64,000 nucleotides of DNA from Puia dinghuensis (GTDB lineage: Bacteria; Bacteroidota; Bacteroidia; Chitinophagales; Chitinophagaceae): assembly GCF_014642875.1 (NCBI RefSeq), contig NZ_BMJC01000002.1:372001-436000 (forward strand), given 5' to 3'. Position 1 is the first letter of the stretch. Every line of letters starts with the position of its first letter. This document shows, piece by piece, positions 33,873 through 42,715 of this stretch. The position numbers and the translations under genes are program-made. The notes under the pieces are model-generated. The model did no database searches. It was not told where the DNA came from and worked only from the letters and a program-made list of their open reading frames with translations.

Positions 33873-34010
33873 GTGACCCGGATTGGACACTTTTCAAACC
33901 GTTTTCTATATGATTTAAGGTTAATCGTAGATCTAAGTGATTGATAATCCCGCTCCTGGAACTTCCTCGCGCGGTCACTTTGTTAAACTTTTGAGTTTGG
34001 CTCCTCCGTA
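33873..34010 (-). repeat. Family-A dispersed repeat, copy 5
   Basis: The minus strand reads RKFQERDYQSLRST then INLKSYRKRFEKCPIRVT. It aligns over about 140 bp with the copy at 37495, and both lie just downstream of an ABC permease gene. Confidence 0.8.
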
Positions 34011-34099
34011 AAATAGAACTAACCAATTAGATCAAGGTTTTGAGTTGGAAAGAATATAAGCAATCGGTTTGCGCTCAGGACCCGAAAATAATTCGCTGA

Positions 34100-36544
34100 T
34101 CATTCGCTGCGGAGGGATTTCACTGGGTTAGCGAGGGCCGCTCGGATCGTCTGGAAGCTCACGGTGACCAGCGCGATTAGGATGGCGGCCGCAGCCGCCG
34201 CGGCAAAGATCCACCAGCTGATGCCGGTCCTATAGGCAAAACTCCGCAGCCACTGGTTCATGGCCCACCAAGCGACGGGAAAGGCGATAATAGCAGCGAT
34301 CCCCACCAGCTGCAGGAAATCGCGGCTTAGCAGGGCCACGATACCGCCGACATTTGCTCCCAGCACCTTGCGGATGCCGATCTCCTTCATCCGCTGCTCG
34401 GCCGCATAGGTCACCAGGCCGAACAGCCCGAGACAGGCGATAAGGATGGCGAAGACGGCAAAGGTGACAAAGAGCCGGCCCGTCTGCGACTCGCTCTTGT
34501 AAATGTTGTTGAAGTCGTTGTCCAGAAAGGTATAGCTAAAAGGCGCCCCGTTCGCAATGCGTCGCCAGCCGGCCTCCACCTCCTGTACCAGCGCAGGGAT
34601 GACACCGCCTTGAAAGCGGATGGACAGGCTGCCGCGGTTGTCGGCGAGGTTCATGATCATGGGCTGTACTTTTTCATGCATCGAGGTGAAGTTAAAATCC
34701 TTTACAACACCGATGACATGGTATTCGTCGAGCTTATAGGCGCCGGTGGAGTCCTTCGCGCCGGGGACATAAAGTTTTTGGTTGAGCGGGTCCTTAAAGC
34801 CCAGCATCTGTGCCGCCGCTTCATTGAGGATGATGCCCATCGAGTCCGCGCGGTATTCGGCGGGGGTAAAATTCCTGCCCGTGACCATGTGCATGCCCAG
34901 CGTGGGGATATAGTGTTCGTCGACAAACAAATTGGTCAGGAGCACCATATTCCCGGGGGCCATGTTCCGTTCGCGGTACCAGGCATTCTGACTGTAGTTG
35001 CCCGGATTGGTGGGGAGATTGTTGGTGAGGGTTGCATCGACCACGCCGCTAAGCTTTAGCAGGTCCTGGCGGAACGGCCTTACAGCGTCGCCAGCCAAAT
35101 AGGCATTTTGCACGACCAGCACCTGGTCACGGTTAAAGCCGATATCCCGGTTGCGGATGTAGGTGAGCTGACGATAGATGACAAGCGTCCCGATGATCAG
35201 CCCGATGGAGATAAAGAACTGAAAGACGACCAGGCTGCTGCGCAGCCAGCTGGCCTTGAAACCGGCGGCGATCTTGCCTTTGAGGACCAGGATCGGCCGG
35301 AAGGATGAAAGATAGAACGCGGGATAGCTGCCGGCGAGGAAACCCACCGTCAGGACCAGCCCCACCATCAGGGGCAGGATGCGCGAAGAGTAGAGCATCC
35401 CCGCGTCCAGCTGTTTACCCGAGAGTTGGTTGAACATGGGCAGGAGCGCAACGGCGATGCCCATCGCAAGCAGCCCCGAGAAAAAGCTGAGCAGCACCGA
35501 CTCCGTAAGGAACTGGAAAATGAGATGTCCCTTGGTGGAGCCGGCCACCTTGCGGATGCCTACTTCCTTTGCGCGATTGGCGGAGCGGGCAGTGCTGAGG
35601 TTCATAAAATTCACGCAGGCGATGGCCAGGATGAGGATCGCGATAAACAAAAAGACGTACACATAAACGATATTGCCGTTGGGTTCGAATTCGGCAATCT
35701 TGTTGGAATGAAGATGGATATCCCTCAGCGGCATCAGGAGGTACCGAATATGCGCTCCCTGCCGATCCATGTCCTGCATGGATTGGTGCAGCTCGGTCTG
35801 CATTGCTTTGCCGATATAAGTGTTGACCGTGACATTCACGCGGCTTTGGAGGAAGCTACTGCTGTAGCCCGGTCTGGCAAGAATGTAGCTGATACAGTTC
35901 TGGCCGAGCCAATAATCGCCAATGCCGGCCTCGCGCATCGGGCGGATAAGGCTGAAATGGAAATGCGACTGGCGGGGCATATCCTGGAAGACGCCGGTGA
36001 TCTTGCAAATGGTGTGGTTTTCCAGTTCCAGGCTCTTGCCGACTACATTCCCCGGGGCATTGGATCCATCGAAATATTTTCTGGCTGTACTCTCGTCGAT
36101 AACCAGCGAGTTGGGTTCATTCAGCGCCGTATTCGGATCGCCGGCAAGCATCCGGACGGTGAAGACCTTGAAAAAGGTGGAATCGGCGAAGACGTAATGG
36201 TGTTCCTGGACATAATTGTTGCCCTTTCTAACCATGACATCCCCGGCATAGCTGAGCCGGACAAACTGTTCGAACTGCGGATTGTCATGGATCAGGGAAG
36301 GGGCCAGGGGTTTTGGCCCATCTGCCCCCAGGTATCCCGTATGGTTGTAAAAGATGTCCGCGTCAAGGCGATAGATGCGATCCGCGTTGACATTGTAGCG
36401 GTCATAGCCCAACTCGTCAGTGACATACAGGACGATCAGGAGACAAACGGCGAGCCCGGACGACAGCCCGATGACGTTGATGGCGGTAAAGCCCTTGCTT
36501 TTCCTGAGGCTGCGGAAGGCGATCTTGAGATAGTTGCGGAACAT
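34100..36544 (-). CDS. ABC transporter permease (MacB-like, two FtsX domains), paralog 1
   Basis: The 814-residue protein begins MFRNYLKIAFRSLRKSKGF and has a membrane anchor helix (about 20-42), a large MacB-type periplasmic domain, then three FtsX helices (VYVFLFIAILILAIACVNFMNL, about 290). A second periplasmic domain is followed by C-terminal FtsX helices (TFAVFAILIACLGLFGLVTYAAEQR, about 690; ending LANPVKSLRSE). Such Bacteroidota permeases couple an ATPase to export of peptides or lipoproteins, or to mechanical transmission. No ATPase gene lies beside it. The gene is duplicated at 37663-40107 with its flanks. Confidence 0.9.
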   Translation of the reverse strand: MFRNYLKIAFRSLRKSKGFTAINVIGLSSGLAVCLLIVLYVTDELGYDRYNVNADRIYRLDADIFYNHTGYLGADGPKPLAPSLIHDNPQFEQFVRLSYAGDVMVRKGNNYVQEHHYVFADSTFFKVFTVRMLAGDPNTALNEPNSLVIDESTARKYFDGSNAPGNVVGKSLELENHTICKITGVFQDMPRQSHFHFSLIRPMREAGIGDYWLGQNCISYILARPGYSSSFLQSRVNVTVNTYIGKAMQTELHQSMQDMDRQGAHIRYLLMPLRDIHLHSNKIAEFEPNGNIVYVYVFLFIAILILAIACVNFMNLSTARSANRAKEVGIRKVAGSTKGHLIFQFLTESVLLSFFSGLLAMGIAVALLPMFNQLSGKQLDAGMLYSSRILPLMVGLVLTVGFLAGSYPAFYLSSFRPILVLKGKIAAGFKASWLRSSLVVFQFFISIGLIIGTLVIYRQLTYIRNRDIGFNRDQVLVVQNAYLAGDAVRPFRQDLLKLSGVVDATLTNNLPTNPGNYSQNAWYRERNMAPGNMVLLTNLFVDEHYIPTLGMHMVTGRNFTPAEYRADSMGIILNEAAAQMLGFKDPLNQKLYVPGAKDSTGAYKLDEYHVIGVVKDFNFTSMHEKVQPMIMNLADNRGSLSIRFQGGVIPALVQEVEAGWRRIANGAPFSYTFLDNDFNNIYKSESQTGRLFVTFAVFAILIACLGLFGLVTYAAEQRMKEIGIRKVLGANVGGIVALLSRDFLQLVGIAAIIAFPVAWWAMNQWLRSFAYRTGISWWIFAAAAAAAILIALVTVSFQTIRAALANPVKSLRSE

Positions 36545-36710
36545 GGAGTGGTCGGTTTTTGTGACGAGTATGGCGGCCAGATCATCAAGGTGATCCCAAA
36601 AGAGCGCCGGATTTGTAAAGTCTTGAAGACCACCCGTCTATCGAGGGCGGCGAGAGACCATGATGTCCGGTTTCGATACAGTAGTCGTGCATGAACGAAC
36701 AAGTTCGCAC
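36545..36710 (-). promoter_or_regulatory. Conserved 5' region of permease paralog 1
   Basis: About 165 bp upstream of the start closely match 40108-40270 upstream of paralog 2. Shared blocks include AAGTCTTGAAGACCA and GGTTTCGATACAGTA. They may contain the promoter and leader of both copies. Confidence 0.55.
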
Positions 36711-36733
36711 AACTACATTTGTGCGAGGCATTT

Positions 36734-36766
36734 GTGACCCGGGCGGGATTAGCTCCGCTGATCCCT
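36734..36766 (+). repeat. Family-B repeat, copy 3
   Basis: Exact GTGACCCGGGCGGGATT followed by TAGCTCCGCTGATCCC; the plus frame reads FVTRAGLAPLIP. Confidence 0.75.
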
Positions 36767-36847
36767 ATACCCTTGCAAGGGCCTGATTGTCAAAGGTGAG
36801 AAGTCTCGGTTTATGAGATTGATGTTAAACAACCAGCTGAAATCATT

Positions 36848-37387
36848 TCAATCCATGGGTGAACCCAAAAGCTCCATTCCATGTTTCTTAAAAAGTTCCT
36901 TTGATTGTTCTTCAGTAGGATTTGTCATACCACGTGCTTCCTTAAAAAATTCTTCGATAGAGCCAGCGGGTTGATAGGTCAATAGTAATCTCCCCTCACC
37001 TTCGCTGGTTAACGCAAATGCATGAGGAATTCCTCGTGGTCCGAACAAAGTGTCCCCTTCTTTTAAATAGAATGTTTCATCACCTACCTTAAAGTTAAAT
37101 TCTCCTTTTAAGACGAAAAACCATTCGTCCTGTGAGTAATGTAAATGAAGGCGAGGTCCTCCCTTTTTAACTCTTGTAGTATCAAAAATACAAAGTTGGC
37201 CATCTGTATCCTTAGCAGATACTTTAAGAAGAAAGTGATTACCCCGATATACAAAATCGTCATTAAAACGATCTTTTCCTGCCTCAACCTTAAAGGGTTT
37301 TGAAAGTCGAAAATATCTGATTTCTCTTGCGAAAGTTGCTATATGCGAACCAATTAGGGAAGTCAGAATAAACGTGCTCCTTTTCAT
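36848..37387 (-). CDS. Cupin-domain protein
   Basis: The 179-residue protein has a conserved small beta-barrel (cupin) core: PRLHLHYSQDEWFFVLKGEFNFKVGDE (about 98-124, in outline), with metal-binding-type HLHYSQDEWF, and GDTLFGPRGIPHAFALT (about 131-147). The first 20 residues (MKRSTFILTSLIGSHIATFA) may be an export signal. The substrate is not evident. The gene lies between the two ABC permease copies and is not itself duplicated. Confidence 0.82.
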   Translation of the reverse strand: MKRSTFILTSLIGSHIATFAREIRYFRLSKPFKVEAGKDRFNDDFVYRGNHFLLKVSAKDTDGQLCIFDTTRVKKGGPRLHLHYSQDEWFFVLKGEFNFKVGDETFYLKEGDTLFGPRGIPHAFALTSEGEGRLLLTYQPAGSIEEFFKEARGMTNPTEEQSKELFKKHGMELLGSPMD

Positions 37388-37463
37388 CGCGGTCAGTTTG
37401 TATTTTTTTGAAAAAGATTTAATTTAGACCCCTATAAATATATAATATAAAACCAGTTTATGC

Positions 37464-37494
37464 AAAGGCCCCTCAGCTTCGCTGAAGGGCCTTT
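37464..37494 (-). terminator. Terminator after ABC permease gene 2
   Basis: AAAGGCCC...GGGCCTTT with CTCAGC/GCTGA pairing inside forms a long stem. It lies downstream of paralog 2 and directly abuts the family-A copy at 37495. Confidence 0.65.
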
Positions 37495-37640
37495 GTGACC
37501 CGGATTGGACACTTTTCGAACCGCTTTCTAAATGATTTAAGGTTAATCGTAGATCTAAGTGATTGATCACCCCGCTCCTGGAACTTCCTTGCGTGGTCAC
37601 TTTGTTAAACATTTGAGTTTGGCCACTCCGTAAAATAGAA
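37495..37640 (-). repeat. Family-A dispersed repeat, copy 6
   Basis: The minus strand reads KFQERGDQSLRST then INLKSFRKRFEKCPIRVT. It is nearly identical to copy 5 over about 140 bp and continues into the same sequence that adjoins the permease stop. Confidence 0.8.
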
Positions 37641-37662
37641 GGACCCGAAAATAATTCGCCGA

Positions 37663-40107
37663 TCATTCGCTGCGGAGGGATTTTATTGGGTTAGCAAGGG
37701 CCGCGCGGATGGTCTGAATACTCACCGTCAACAGGGCAATGGCGAGGGCAACGGCGCCGGCCACGAGGAATATCCACCAGCTGATCTCCGTACGATAGGC
37801 AAACGTCTCGAGCCATTTGTACATGGCCCACCACGCGGCGGGGAAGGCGATGAGCGCAGCGATCCCGACAAGCATCGTAAAGTCCCTGCTGAGGAGGCCG
37901 ACGATACCACTGACGCGGGCGCCGAGGACCTTGCGGATGCCGATCTCCTTGGTGCGTTGTTCGGCAGCATAGGTAACGAGGCCGAAGAGACCGAGGCAGG
38001 CAATGAGAATGGCGAAGACGGCGAAGGTGATGAAGATCTGGCCGGTCTGCTGCTCGGCGTGATACAATTTATCAAAGTCGTTATCCATGAAGGTGTAGCT
38101 GAAGGGCACTCCTTGCTTAGCGGCATGGAACTTACTTTCCACCTGCCGGACGAGACTGAAGGCATCATTCGTGTGGAAGCGGACGGCCATGGTGCTCCAG
38201 TTAAACGTGTTGACCAGCATGACAACGGGGTGGATCTTGTCATGCATGGAGTTATAGTTGAAATCCTTTACGACGCCGACGACATGATAGGTGATAGTCT
38301 TGTACAGATCATCGTGATTGTAGAGGATCAGATGGAGCGGGTCCTTCACGCCGAGCGTCGCTACGGCGGCCTCATTGAGGAGGATGGCAGTGGAGTCGGT
38401 AGGAAATTGCGCGAGGTCGAAGTTGCGGCCTTTGACGATCTGCATGCCGAGGGTGGGAACATAATGGTCGTCGACCCTAAGCGTGGTCATGATGTTCGAT
38501 TTCCTGGCGTCGAGCGAGGCCTCCCGGAACCAGCCTTCCTGCCAGTACTGATCGCCGCCCACGGTGGGGATGTCCGGGGTGACGGTTGCGTCGGTGACGC
38601 CGGCAAGGGTGAGCAGGTTCTTGCGAAGATTGGTTGTGCCATCCCGGCCGAGCGACCAGGTATCATGGATGACGAGTACCTGATCCCGATTGAAGCCGAC
38701 TTCCTTATTTCGAATATAGTGCAGCTGGCGATAGATGACGAGGGTGCTGACGATGAGGCCAATAGAAATAAAAAATTGAAAGACCACCAGGCTGCTACGA
38801 AGCCAGCTGCTCTTGAAGCCTGCGGCAATCTTTCCTTTCAATACTTGAATCGGCTGAAAGGAGGAAAGGTAGAAGGCGGGGTAGCTGCCGGCGAGACAGC
38901 CGACCAGCAGCACCAGCAGGATGAGGATGGCCAGAAACCGGCCGCTGAAGAGCACGTCGGGATGGAGCGATTTGCCGGCAAGCTGATTGAACATCGGCAG
39001 CAGCAGGACAGCGATGCTAAGGGCGAGGACGAGGGAGAAGAGACTGAGCAGAATGGACTCGGTGAGGAACTGGAGGATAAGGTGTCCTTTTGTCGAGCCG
39101 GCGACCTTGCGGATACCCACTTCCTTGGCGCGGTTCGCCGAGCGGGCAGTGCTGAGGTTCATGAAGTTGACGCAGGCGATCAGGAGGATGAGCACGGCGA
39201 TGACGGAAAAGATGTATACATACTGGATATTGCTGTTGGCTTCGAACTCACCAGACTTATTGGAATGGAGGTGCACGTCGGTGAGGGGGAAGATGCGGCA
39301 CCGGAAATGATTACCCGCTTTCTCGAGGTCGGCGCCCGAAACGCGGAACATTCTCTGGAGGGCCGGGTAAATATGGAGGTTGACGACTTCGTCTACATCC
39401 TTCTGGGCCTCGGCTCGCGTGGTGCCGGGTTGGACAAGGATATAGGTATAATAAGCATTACTTACCCAGTCGTTGTCGGCGGGGTCATTGAAGGAGTAGG
39501 CTTCGCGGATGGGGCGAATGAAGCTGAAATGGAACTGAGACTGTTCCGGCATGTCCCGGATGACCCCGGTGATCTTGAGGGGTGTATTGGCACTACCTAC
39601 CTCCAGTGTGCGGCCGATGACATCGGTGCTGTTGAAATAGCGGCGGGCGGCACTTTCATCGATCACGATGGAATGAGGGTTGTTGAGGGCGGTATTTGGG
39701 TCGCCGGCGATCATGGGCAGCGTGAAGACCTTGAAGATCGTCGAGTCGGCGAAGGTGAAGCGATGGTCGAGGACGTGGTCGTTGCCCTTCCTCACCAGCT
39801 GATCGCCTGGGTTGCGGAATCGGACCATCTGCTGGATCTTCGGATAGGAAGCGACGATCGTGGGGCCGAAATATTTGGAGGTGGTGACAGCGTCGTACTG
39901 GGTGTTATTCAAGTAGATATCCTCATCGATCCGATAGATGCGATCGGCGTTGACGTTGTAGCGGTCGTAACTGAGCTCATCGGTGACGTACAGGACGATC
40001 AGCAGACAGACGCCGAGGCCGGCAGCGAGACCGATGATGTTGAGGGCGGTAAAGCCCTTGCTTTTCCTGAGGCTGCGGAAGGCAATCTTGAGATAGTTGC
40101 GGAACAT
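37663..40107 (-). CDS. ABC transporter permease (MacB-like, two FtsX domains), paralog 2
   Basis: The 814-residue protein has the same length and layout as paralog 1 (start MFRNYLKIAFRSLRKSKGF; FtsX helices near 290-420 and 690-810, including TFAVFAILIACLGLFGLVTY; end RAALANPIKSLRSE). The membrane parts are near-identical while the periplasmic loops differ clearly, suggesting diversification of partner or substrate after duplication. It is the second half of a repeated unit with matching flanks. The partner ATPase is not encoded here. Confidence 0.9.
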   Translation of the reverse strand: MFRNYLKIAFRSLRKSKGFTALNIIGLAAGLGVCLLIVLYVTDELSYDRYNVNADRIYRIDEDIYLNNTQYDAVTTSKYFGPTIVASYPKIQQMVRFRNPGDQLVRKGNDHVLDHRFTFADSTIFKVFTLPMIAGDPNTALNNPHSIVIDESAARRYFNSTDVIGRTLEVGSANTPLKITGVIRDMPEQSQFHFSFIRPIREAYSFNDPADNDWVSNAYYTYILVQPGTTRAEAQKDVDEVVNLHIYPALQRMFRVSGADLEKAGNHFRCRIFPLTDVHLHSNKSGEFEANSNIQYVYIFSVIAVLILLIACVNFMNLSTARSANRAKEVGIRKVAGSTKGHLILQFLTESILLSLFSLVLALSIAVLLLPMFNQLAGKSLHPDVLFSGRFLAILILLVLLVGCLAGSYPAFYLSSFQPIQVLKGKIAAGFKSSWLRSSLVVFQFFISIGLIVSTLVIYRQLHYIRNKEVGFNRDQVLVIHDTWSLGRDGTTNLRKNLLTLAGVTDATVTPDIPTVGGDQYWQEGWFREASLDARKSNIMTTLRVDDHYVPTLGMQIVKGRNFDLAQFPTDSTAILLNEAAVATLGVKDPLHLILYNHDDLYKTITYHVVGVVKDFNYNSMHDKIHPVVMLVNTFNWSTMAVRFHTNDAFSLVRQVESKFHAAKQGVPFSYTFMDNDFDKLYHAEQQTGQIFITFAVFAILIACLGLFGLVTYAAEQRTKEIGIRKVLGARVSGIVGLLSRDFTMLVGIAALIAFPAAWWAMYKWLETFAYRTEISWWIFLVAGAVALAIALLTVSIQTIRAALANPIKSLRSE

Positions 40108-40270
40108 GGGATGGTCGGTTTTATTACGAGTAAGGCGGCCAAATCATCAGTATGGTCCCAAAAGAGTGCCGGGTTTATAAAGTCTTGAAGACCATTCTTC
40201 TGTCAAGGCCTGTGAGAGACAACGATGTTCGGTTTCGATACAGTAATCGTGCAGGAACGAGCATCGGCAG
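40108..40270 (-). promoter_or_regulatory. Conserved 5' region of permease paralog 2
   Basis: It matches 36545-36710 in the same position relative to the gene, with shared AAGTCTTGAAGACCA. It probably contains the promoter and leader. Confidence 0.5.
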
Positions 40271-40430
40271 GGTATGCGGGGAATTTGTAAAATGCAGTGG
40301 ATTCCAAGCCTTGAATGACAAACACCTACGGTTCGACGAATCTCACAGAATGAGTAGGCATGTATGTTATAAAAATGATTGGACATCCAATTAGTGGACG
40401 GATACAGTTGGCAGAAAGCTGTATCGAACC

Positions 40431-40454
40431 AAAAAACCCGCTGCCAGAGCGGGT
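40431..40454 (-). terminator. Terminator-like hairpin
   Basis: ACCCGCT/AGCGGGT stem with loop GCCAG; the minus strand ends in T6. No gene clearly ends here, so it may belong to the inserted repeat. Confidence 0.5.
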
Positions 40455-40476
40455 CTTAAAGCGTGGAGATGAAAAA

Positions 40477-40545
40477 GTGACCCGGATTGGACACTTTTCA
40501 AACCGTTTTTTACCGATTTGAGGTTCGTTGCTGAATTAACGTGTT
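40477..40545 (-). repeat. Family-A dispersed repeat, copy 7
   Basis: The minus strand reads NSATNLKSVKNGLKS, with a one-base shift before the end relative to KKRFEKCPIRVT. It is the most decayed copy of the family. Confidence 0.65.
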
Positions 40546-40785
40546 GACATTCAGTAGCCCCTTTGGAATTTTCTTGTTAAACAACTGGGTGGTCCCATCG
40601 CGGTGAGATGGAAATGCCGGTTTCCCCGACCTCCAGCTACAAGAATTAGAGCTACCAATTGAATTGCTCGACTATCGAAGCCTCTCAATTGGTGGAGGAC
40701 TTTTTGATTCTATATTAAAATCGTATATAGGGTTGTACACATTGATGGGGATAATTCATACAATGGAAAGTGTACTCTTCCGTTA

Positions 40786-40824
40786 CATTTGTAGAGCTTT
40801 TGCAAGGCATTTGTAGAGCTTTTG
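40786..40824 (+). repeat. 17-bp direct repeat, two copies 22 bp apart
   Basis: CATTTGTAGAGCTTTTG occurs at 40786-40802 and 40808-40824. Tandem direct repeats like this may be a protein-binding site or part of a mobile element end, but no such protein gene adjoins. Confidence 0.6.
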
Positions 40825-41389
40825 TAAAACAAAAAAGGGGAAACTTTGGTATTTGCCGTGGTTTGGGATTGGAGCCCTTCCCCCGTTGTAGACAAAATCG
40901 TAGTTTCGCCCTCTCATAGCCGCTTCCAGATCTCACCCAGGGGCGGCTTACTCCTTTTGGGAAAGGAGCTAACTCAAAAATACTATAACGAAACAAAGAA
41001 ATTAGCGCAGGTTATCCACGCAGTGTGCAATATTACTGTGCATATATATGAAACACGTTGCCGGTATTGAGTTACAGCCAATCATTTGCAATTGGCCGCC
41101 CAATTGACCATCCGGTATGCCACCCAATATGCCAATCAAGTAGGAGAGGAAGAAGAGAGAGCAGCTTAAAGGATGTGACGAATAGTCTTTTCGAGAAAAA
41201 AAGCCCCGGTAATGCAGGGCTCCATAAACGTTATGTAAAAAATGGGGGGAATGTCTTCAAACTGTACGTTGAATCATGTCCGCGTTTAAAAGTGATCTGG
41301 GCGGAACTAAGTGCTTGAATTACTTTAATTTGTAATTGCTTGGGTAATGCGCTATGAGAAAATTATTTAAAACATGACGTTCTCTAACG

Positions 41390-42481
41390 TTAAATCATCC
41401 TTAGCTCTTCAATGATATTATGCATCGACCTTGTACTACCAAAATATACATGCGAATTGATTTCATCTAAGAGATTGCCGGAAGGATGTTCAAAACTTAG
41501 TACTCCCTGTAGCGTGAGTCTTTTTCGAAAAACTTGGATATATTCATTAAAAACGCTATTTGAAAAGTGATACCTGATACGGAATAGGAAATATAAGATC
41601 CATTCTTTGGGAAGAGCCTTATTTATTTGATCCGTAAGTTCGTATATATCTGAATAGCTTTTTTGCTGGATTTTAGGCGTCTTTTCAATTTCTGACTCTA
41701 GCCTTGCCATTTTTTCTTCAACCTTTTTATATTCCCTAGTGAAGTCTTCAATTTGCTTATTCCCCCTTTCATAAAATTCTTTTCGAATTTCTCTTCTATT
41801 TCTAAAACAAGCAGATCGTTGGTGTCGATATATTCCATACCCCGAAATTTGCAAACCGCACTCAGGGCATTTCCAGGCTTTTCTCGACTTTGTTAATCTG
41901 CAATCCAAATCTAATTCCTTGGCTAATTCTAAAAAACGATCTACGGAACACTTGTTATTTGCACAAATATTTTTTTCTAAAAAGGATACAAATTCTGACC
42001 ATGTCATTGCTTTAAATGAAATTTTCGTTTTCTCAATATTGACGTTATGCCTAGGAGAAATCAGGCAAAGTGCTTTTTTTGCAGTTGGGTTATTTTCTAA
42101 ATTACTTAAATATTTTTCCAGTTGGTTAGGGTCCGTTGTTGCTGCTACTTTGAGTTCAATTATTAGATAAAATAAATTGCTGTCAGTAATTCGAAGATCA
42201 TATATTGAATTTTTACCAGAACAATGTGATTTTATGTTGACCTTTGTGTTGCAATTTGTTTCAATATTGAAAAATTCCATTAAGAAACTCTGAAGGATAA
42301 TGAAGTTGTCAATGAAGAATTCCTCGAGTACAAGGGTTATGAAATCTTCGTGCCTTTTCCTCTTCTCATTTGAGCCACAGCGAAGAAGTTTAACAAGAAA
42401 ATCTGTTCGTTTATCTTGCATAGTCATAGCCTCGCAAATGTTTTTAGTTTTTCGATGATCTTCAGCCGTCTTTCCTTTCAT
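41390..42481 (-). CDS. PD-(D/E)XK-like nuclease with central zinc-finger-like motif
   Basis: The 363-residue protein carries an endonuclease-like core: IYDLRITDSNLFYLIIELKVAATT (about 93-115, in outline), where Asp95 and Glu109-x-Lys111 fit the PD-(D/E)XK pattern. A probable zinc-binding motif CPECGLQISGYGIYRHQRSAC (residues 205-225: C205, C208, H220, C225; in outline) follows, then a charged helical region (230-300) and a C-terminal part. It lies in AT-rich DNA next to the AAA/DUF4435 pair. The exact start is uncertain, since ATGs at residues 19 and 21 also fit. A defence role is inferred from context, not from a known system. Confidence 0.65.
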   Translation of the reverse strand: MKGKTAEDHRKTKNICEAMTMQDKRTDFLVKLLRCGSNEKRKRHEDFITLVLEEFFIDNFIILQSFLMEFFNIETNCNTKVNIKSHCSGKNSIYDLRITDSNLFYLIIELKVAATTDPNQLEKYLSNLENNPTAKKALCLISPRHNVNIEKTKISFKAMTWSEFVSFLEKNICANNKCSVDRFLELAKELDLDCRLTKSRKAWKCPECGLQISGYGIYRHQRSACFRNRREIRKEFYERGNKQIEDFTREYKKVEEKMARLESEIEKTPKIQQKSYSDIYELTDQINKALPKEWILYFLFRIRYHFSNSVFNEYIQVFRKRLTLQGVLSFEHPSGNLLDEINSHVYFGSTRSMHNIIEELRMI

Positions 42482-42484
42482 ATT

Positions 42485-42715
42485 TTAAAGAATGTCACTT
42501 ATTTTCTTTCTGTTACTACTGGTTCCAGCTTTCATGTATCCGTTTTGGTCAGCCTCTCTCAAATGTACATCTCCAATGTTATCAAAAACTTCATAGTGAA
42601 TTTTATTGGCTGAATGCTGAAAGATGTCATCCAGGTGCATAATTTGAATGTGGCAGTAAGTTGAAGGGTTTAAATATTCCAGAGACGACCTTTCAGTTAT
42701 AGTGAACCTGCGCAT
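42485..42715 (-). CDS. Small hypothetical protein overlapping the DUF3892 gene
   Basis: The 76-residue protein starts MRRFTITERSSLEYLNPSTY and ends RKKISDIL. No family was recognised. The first 19 bases overlap the 3' end of the DUF3892 gene, so co-translation is likely. It precedes the nuclease-like gene by only three bases. It is modest in length but supported by tight packing. Confidence 0.5.
   Translation of the reverse strand: MRRFTITERSSLEYLNPSTYCHIQIMHLDDIFQHSANKIHYEVFDNIGDVHLREADQNGYMKAGTSSNRKKISDIL

Larger units (their letters stand above)
40395..41389. other. Intergenic, ~1 kb, repeats and no supported gene
   Basis: It holds a hairpin with a T run (minus strand, 40431-40454), a family-A copy from 40477 (with a one-base deletion in the tail), and a 17-bp direct repeat (40786-40824). 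Short frames at 40715-40996 and 40846-41070 lack any homology signal, have odd composition and are not called. Confidence 0.5.

Noticed and set aside
35426-36694. Plus-strand 422-codon frame opposite the first ABC permease
   Set aside because: Antisense shadow, same reasoning; no plausible start region or homology signal.
36436-36702. Possible leader peptide in the conserved 5' region of the permease
   Set aside because: The frame overlaps the permease coding sequence and the corresponding frame in the second copy is not conserved, so the similarity is at DNA level only.
37957-40188. Plus-strand open frame of 743 codons opposite the second ABC permease
   Set aside because: It mirrors the well-supported permease gene, is rich in Glu, Asp and Gly in a pattern typical of antisense frames, and shows no domain.
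40715-41070. Two short opposite frames (93 and 74 codons)
   Set aside because: No domain, biased composition and proximity to repeats; neither has a credible start region.
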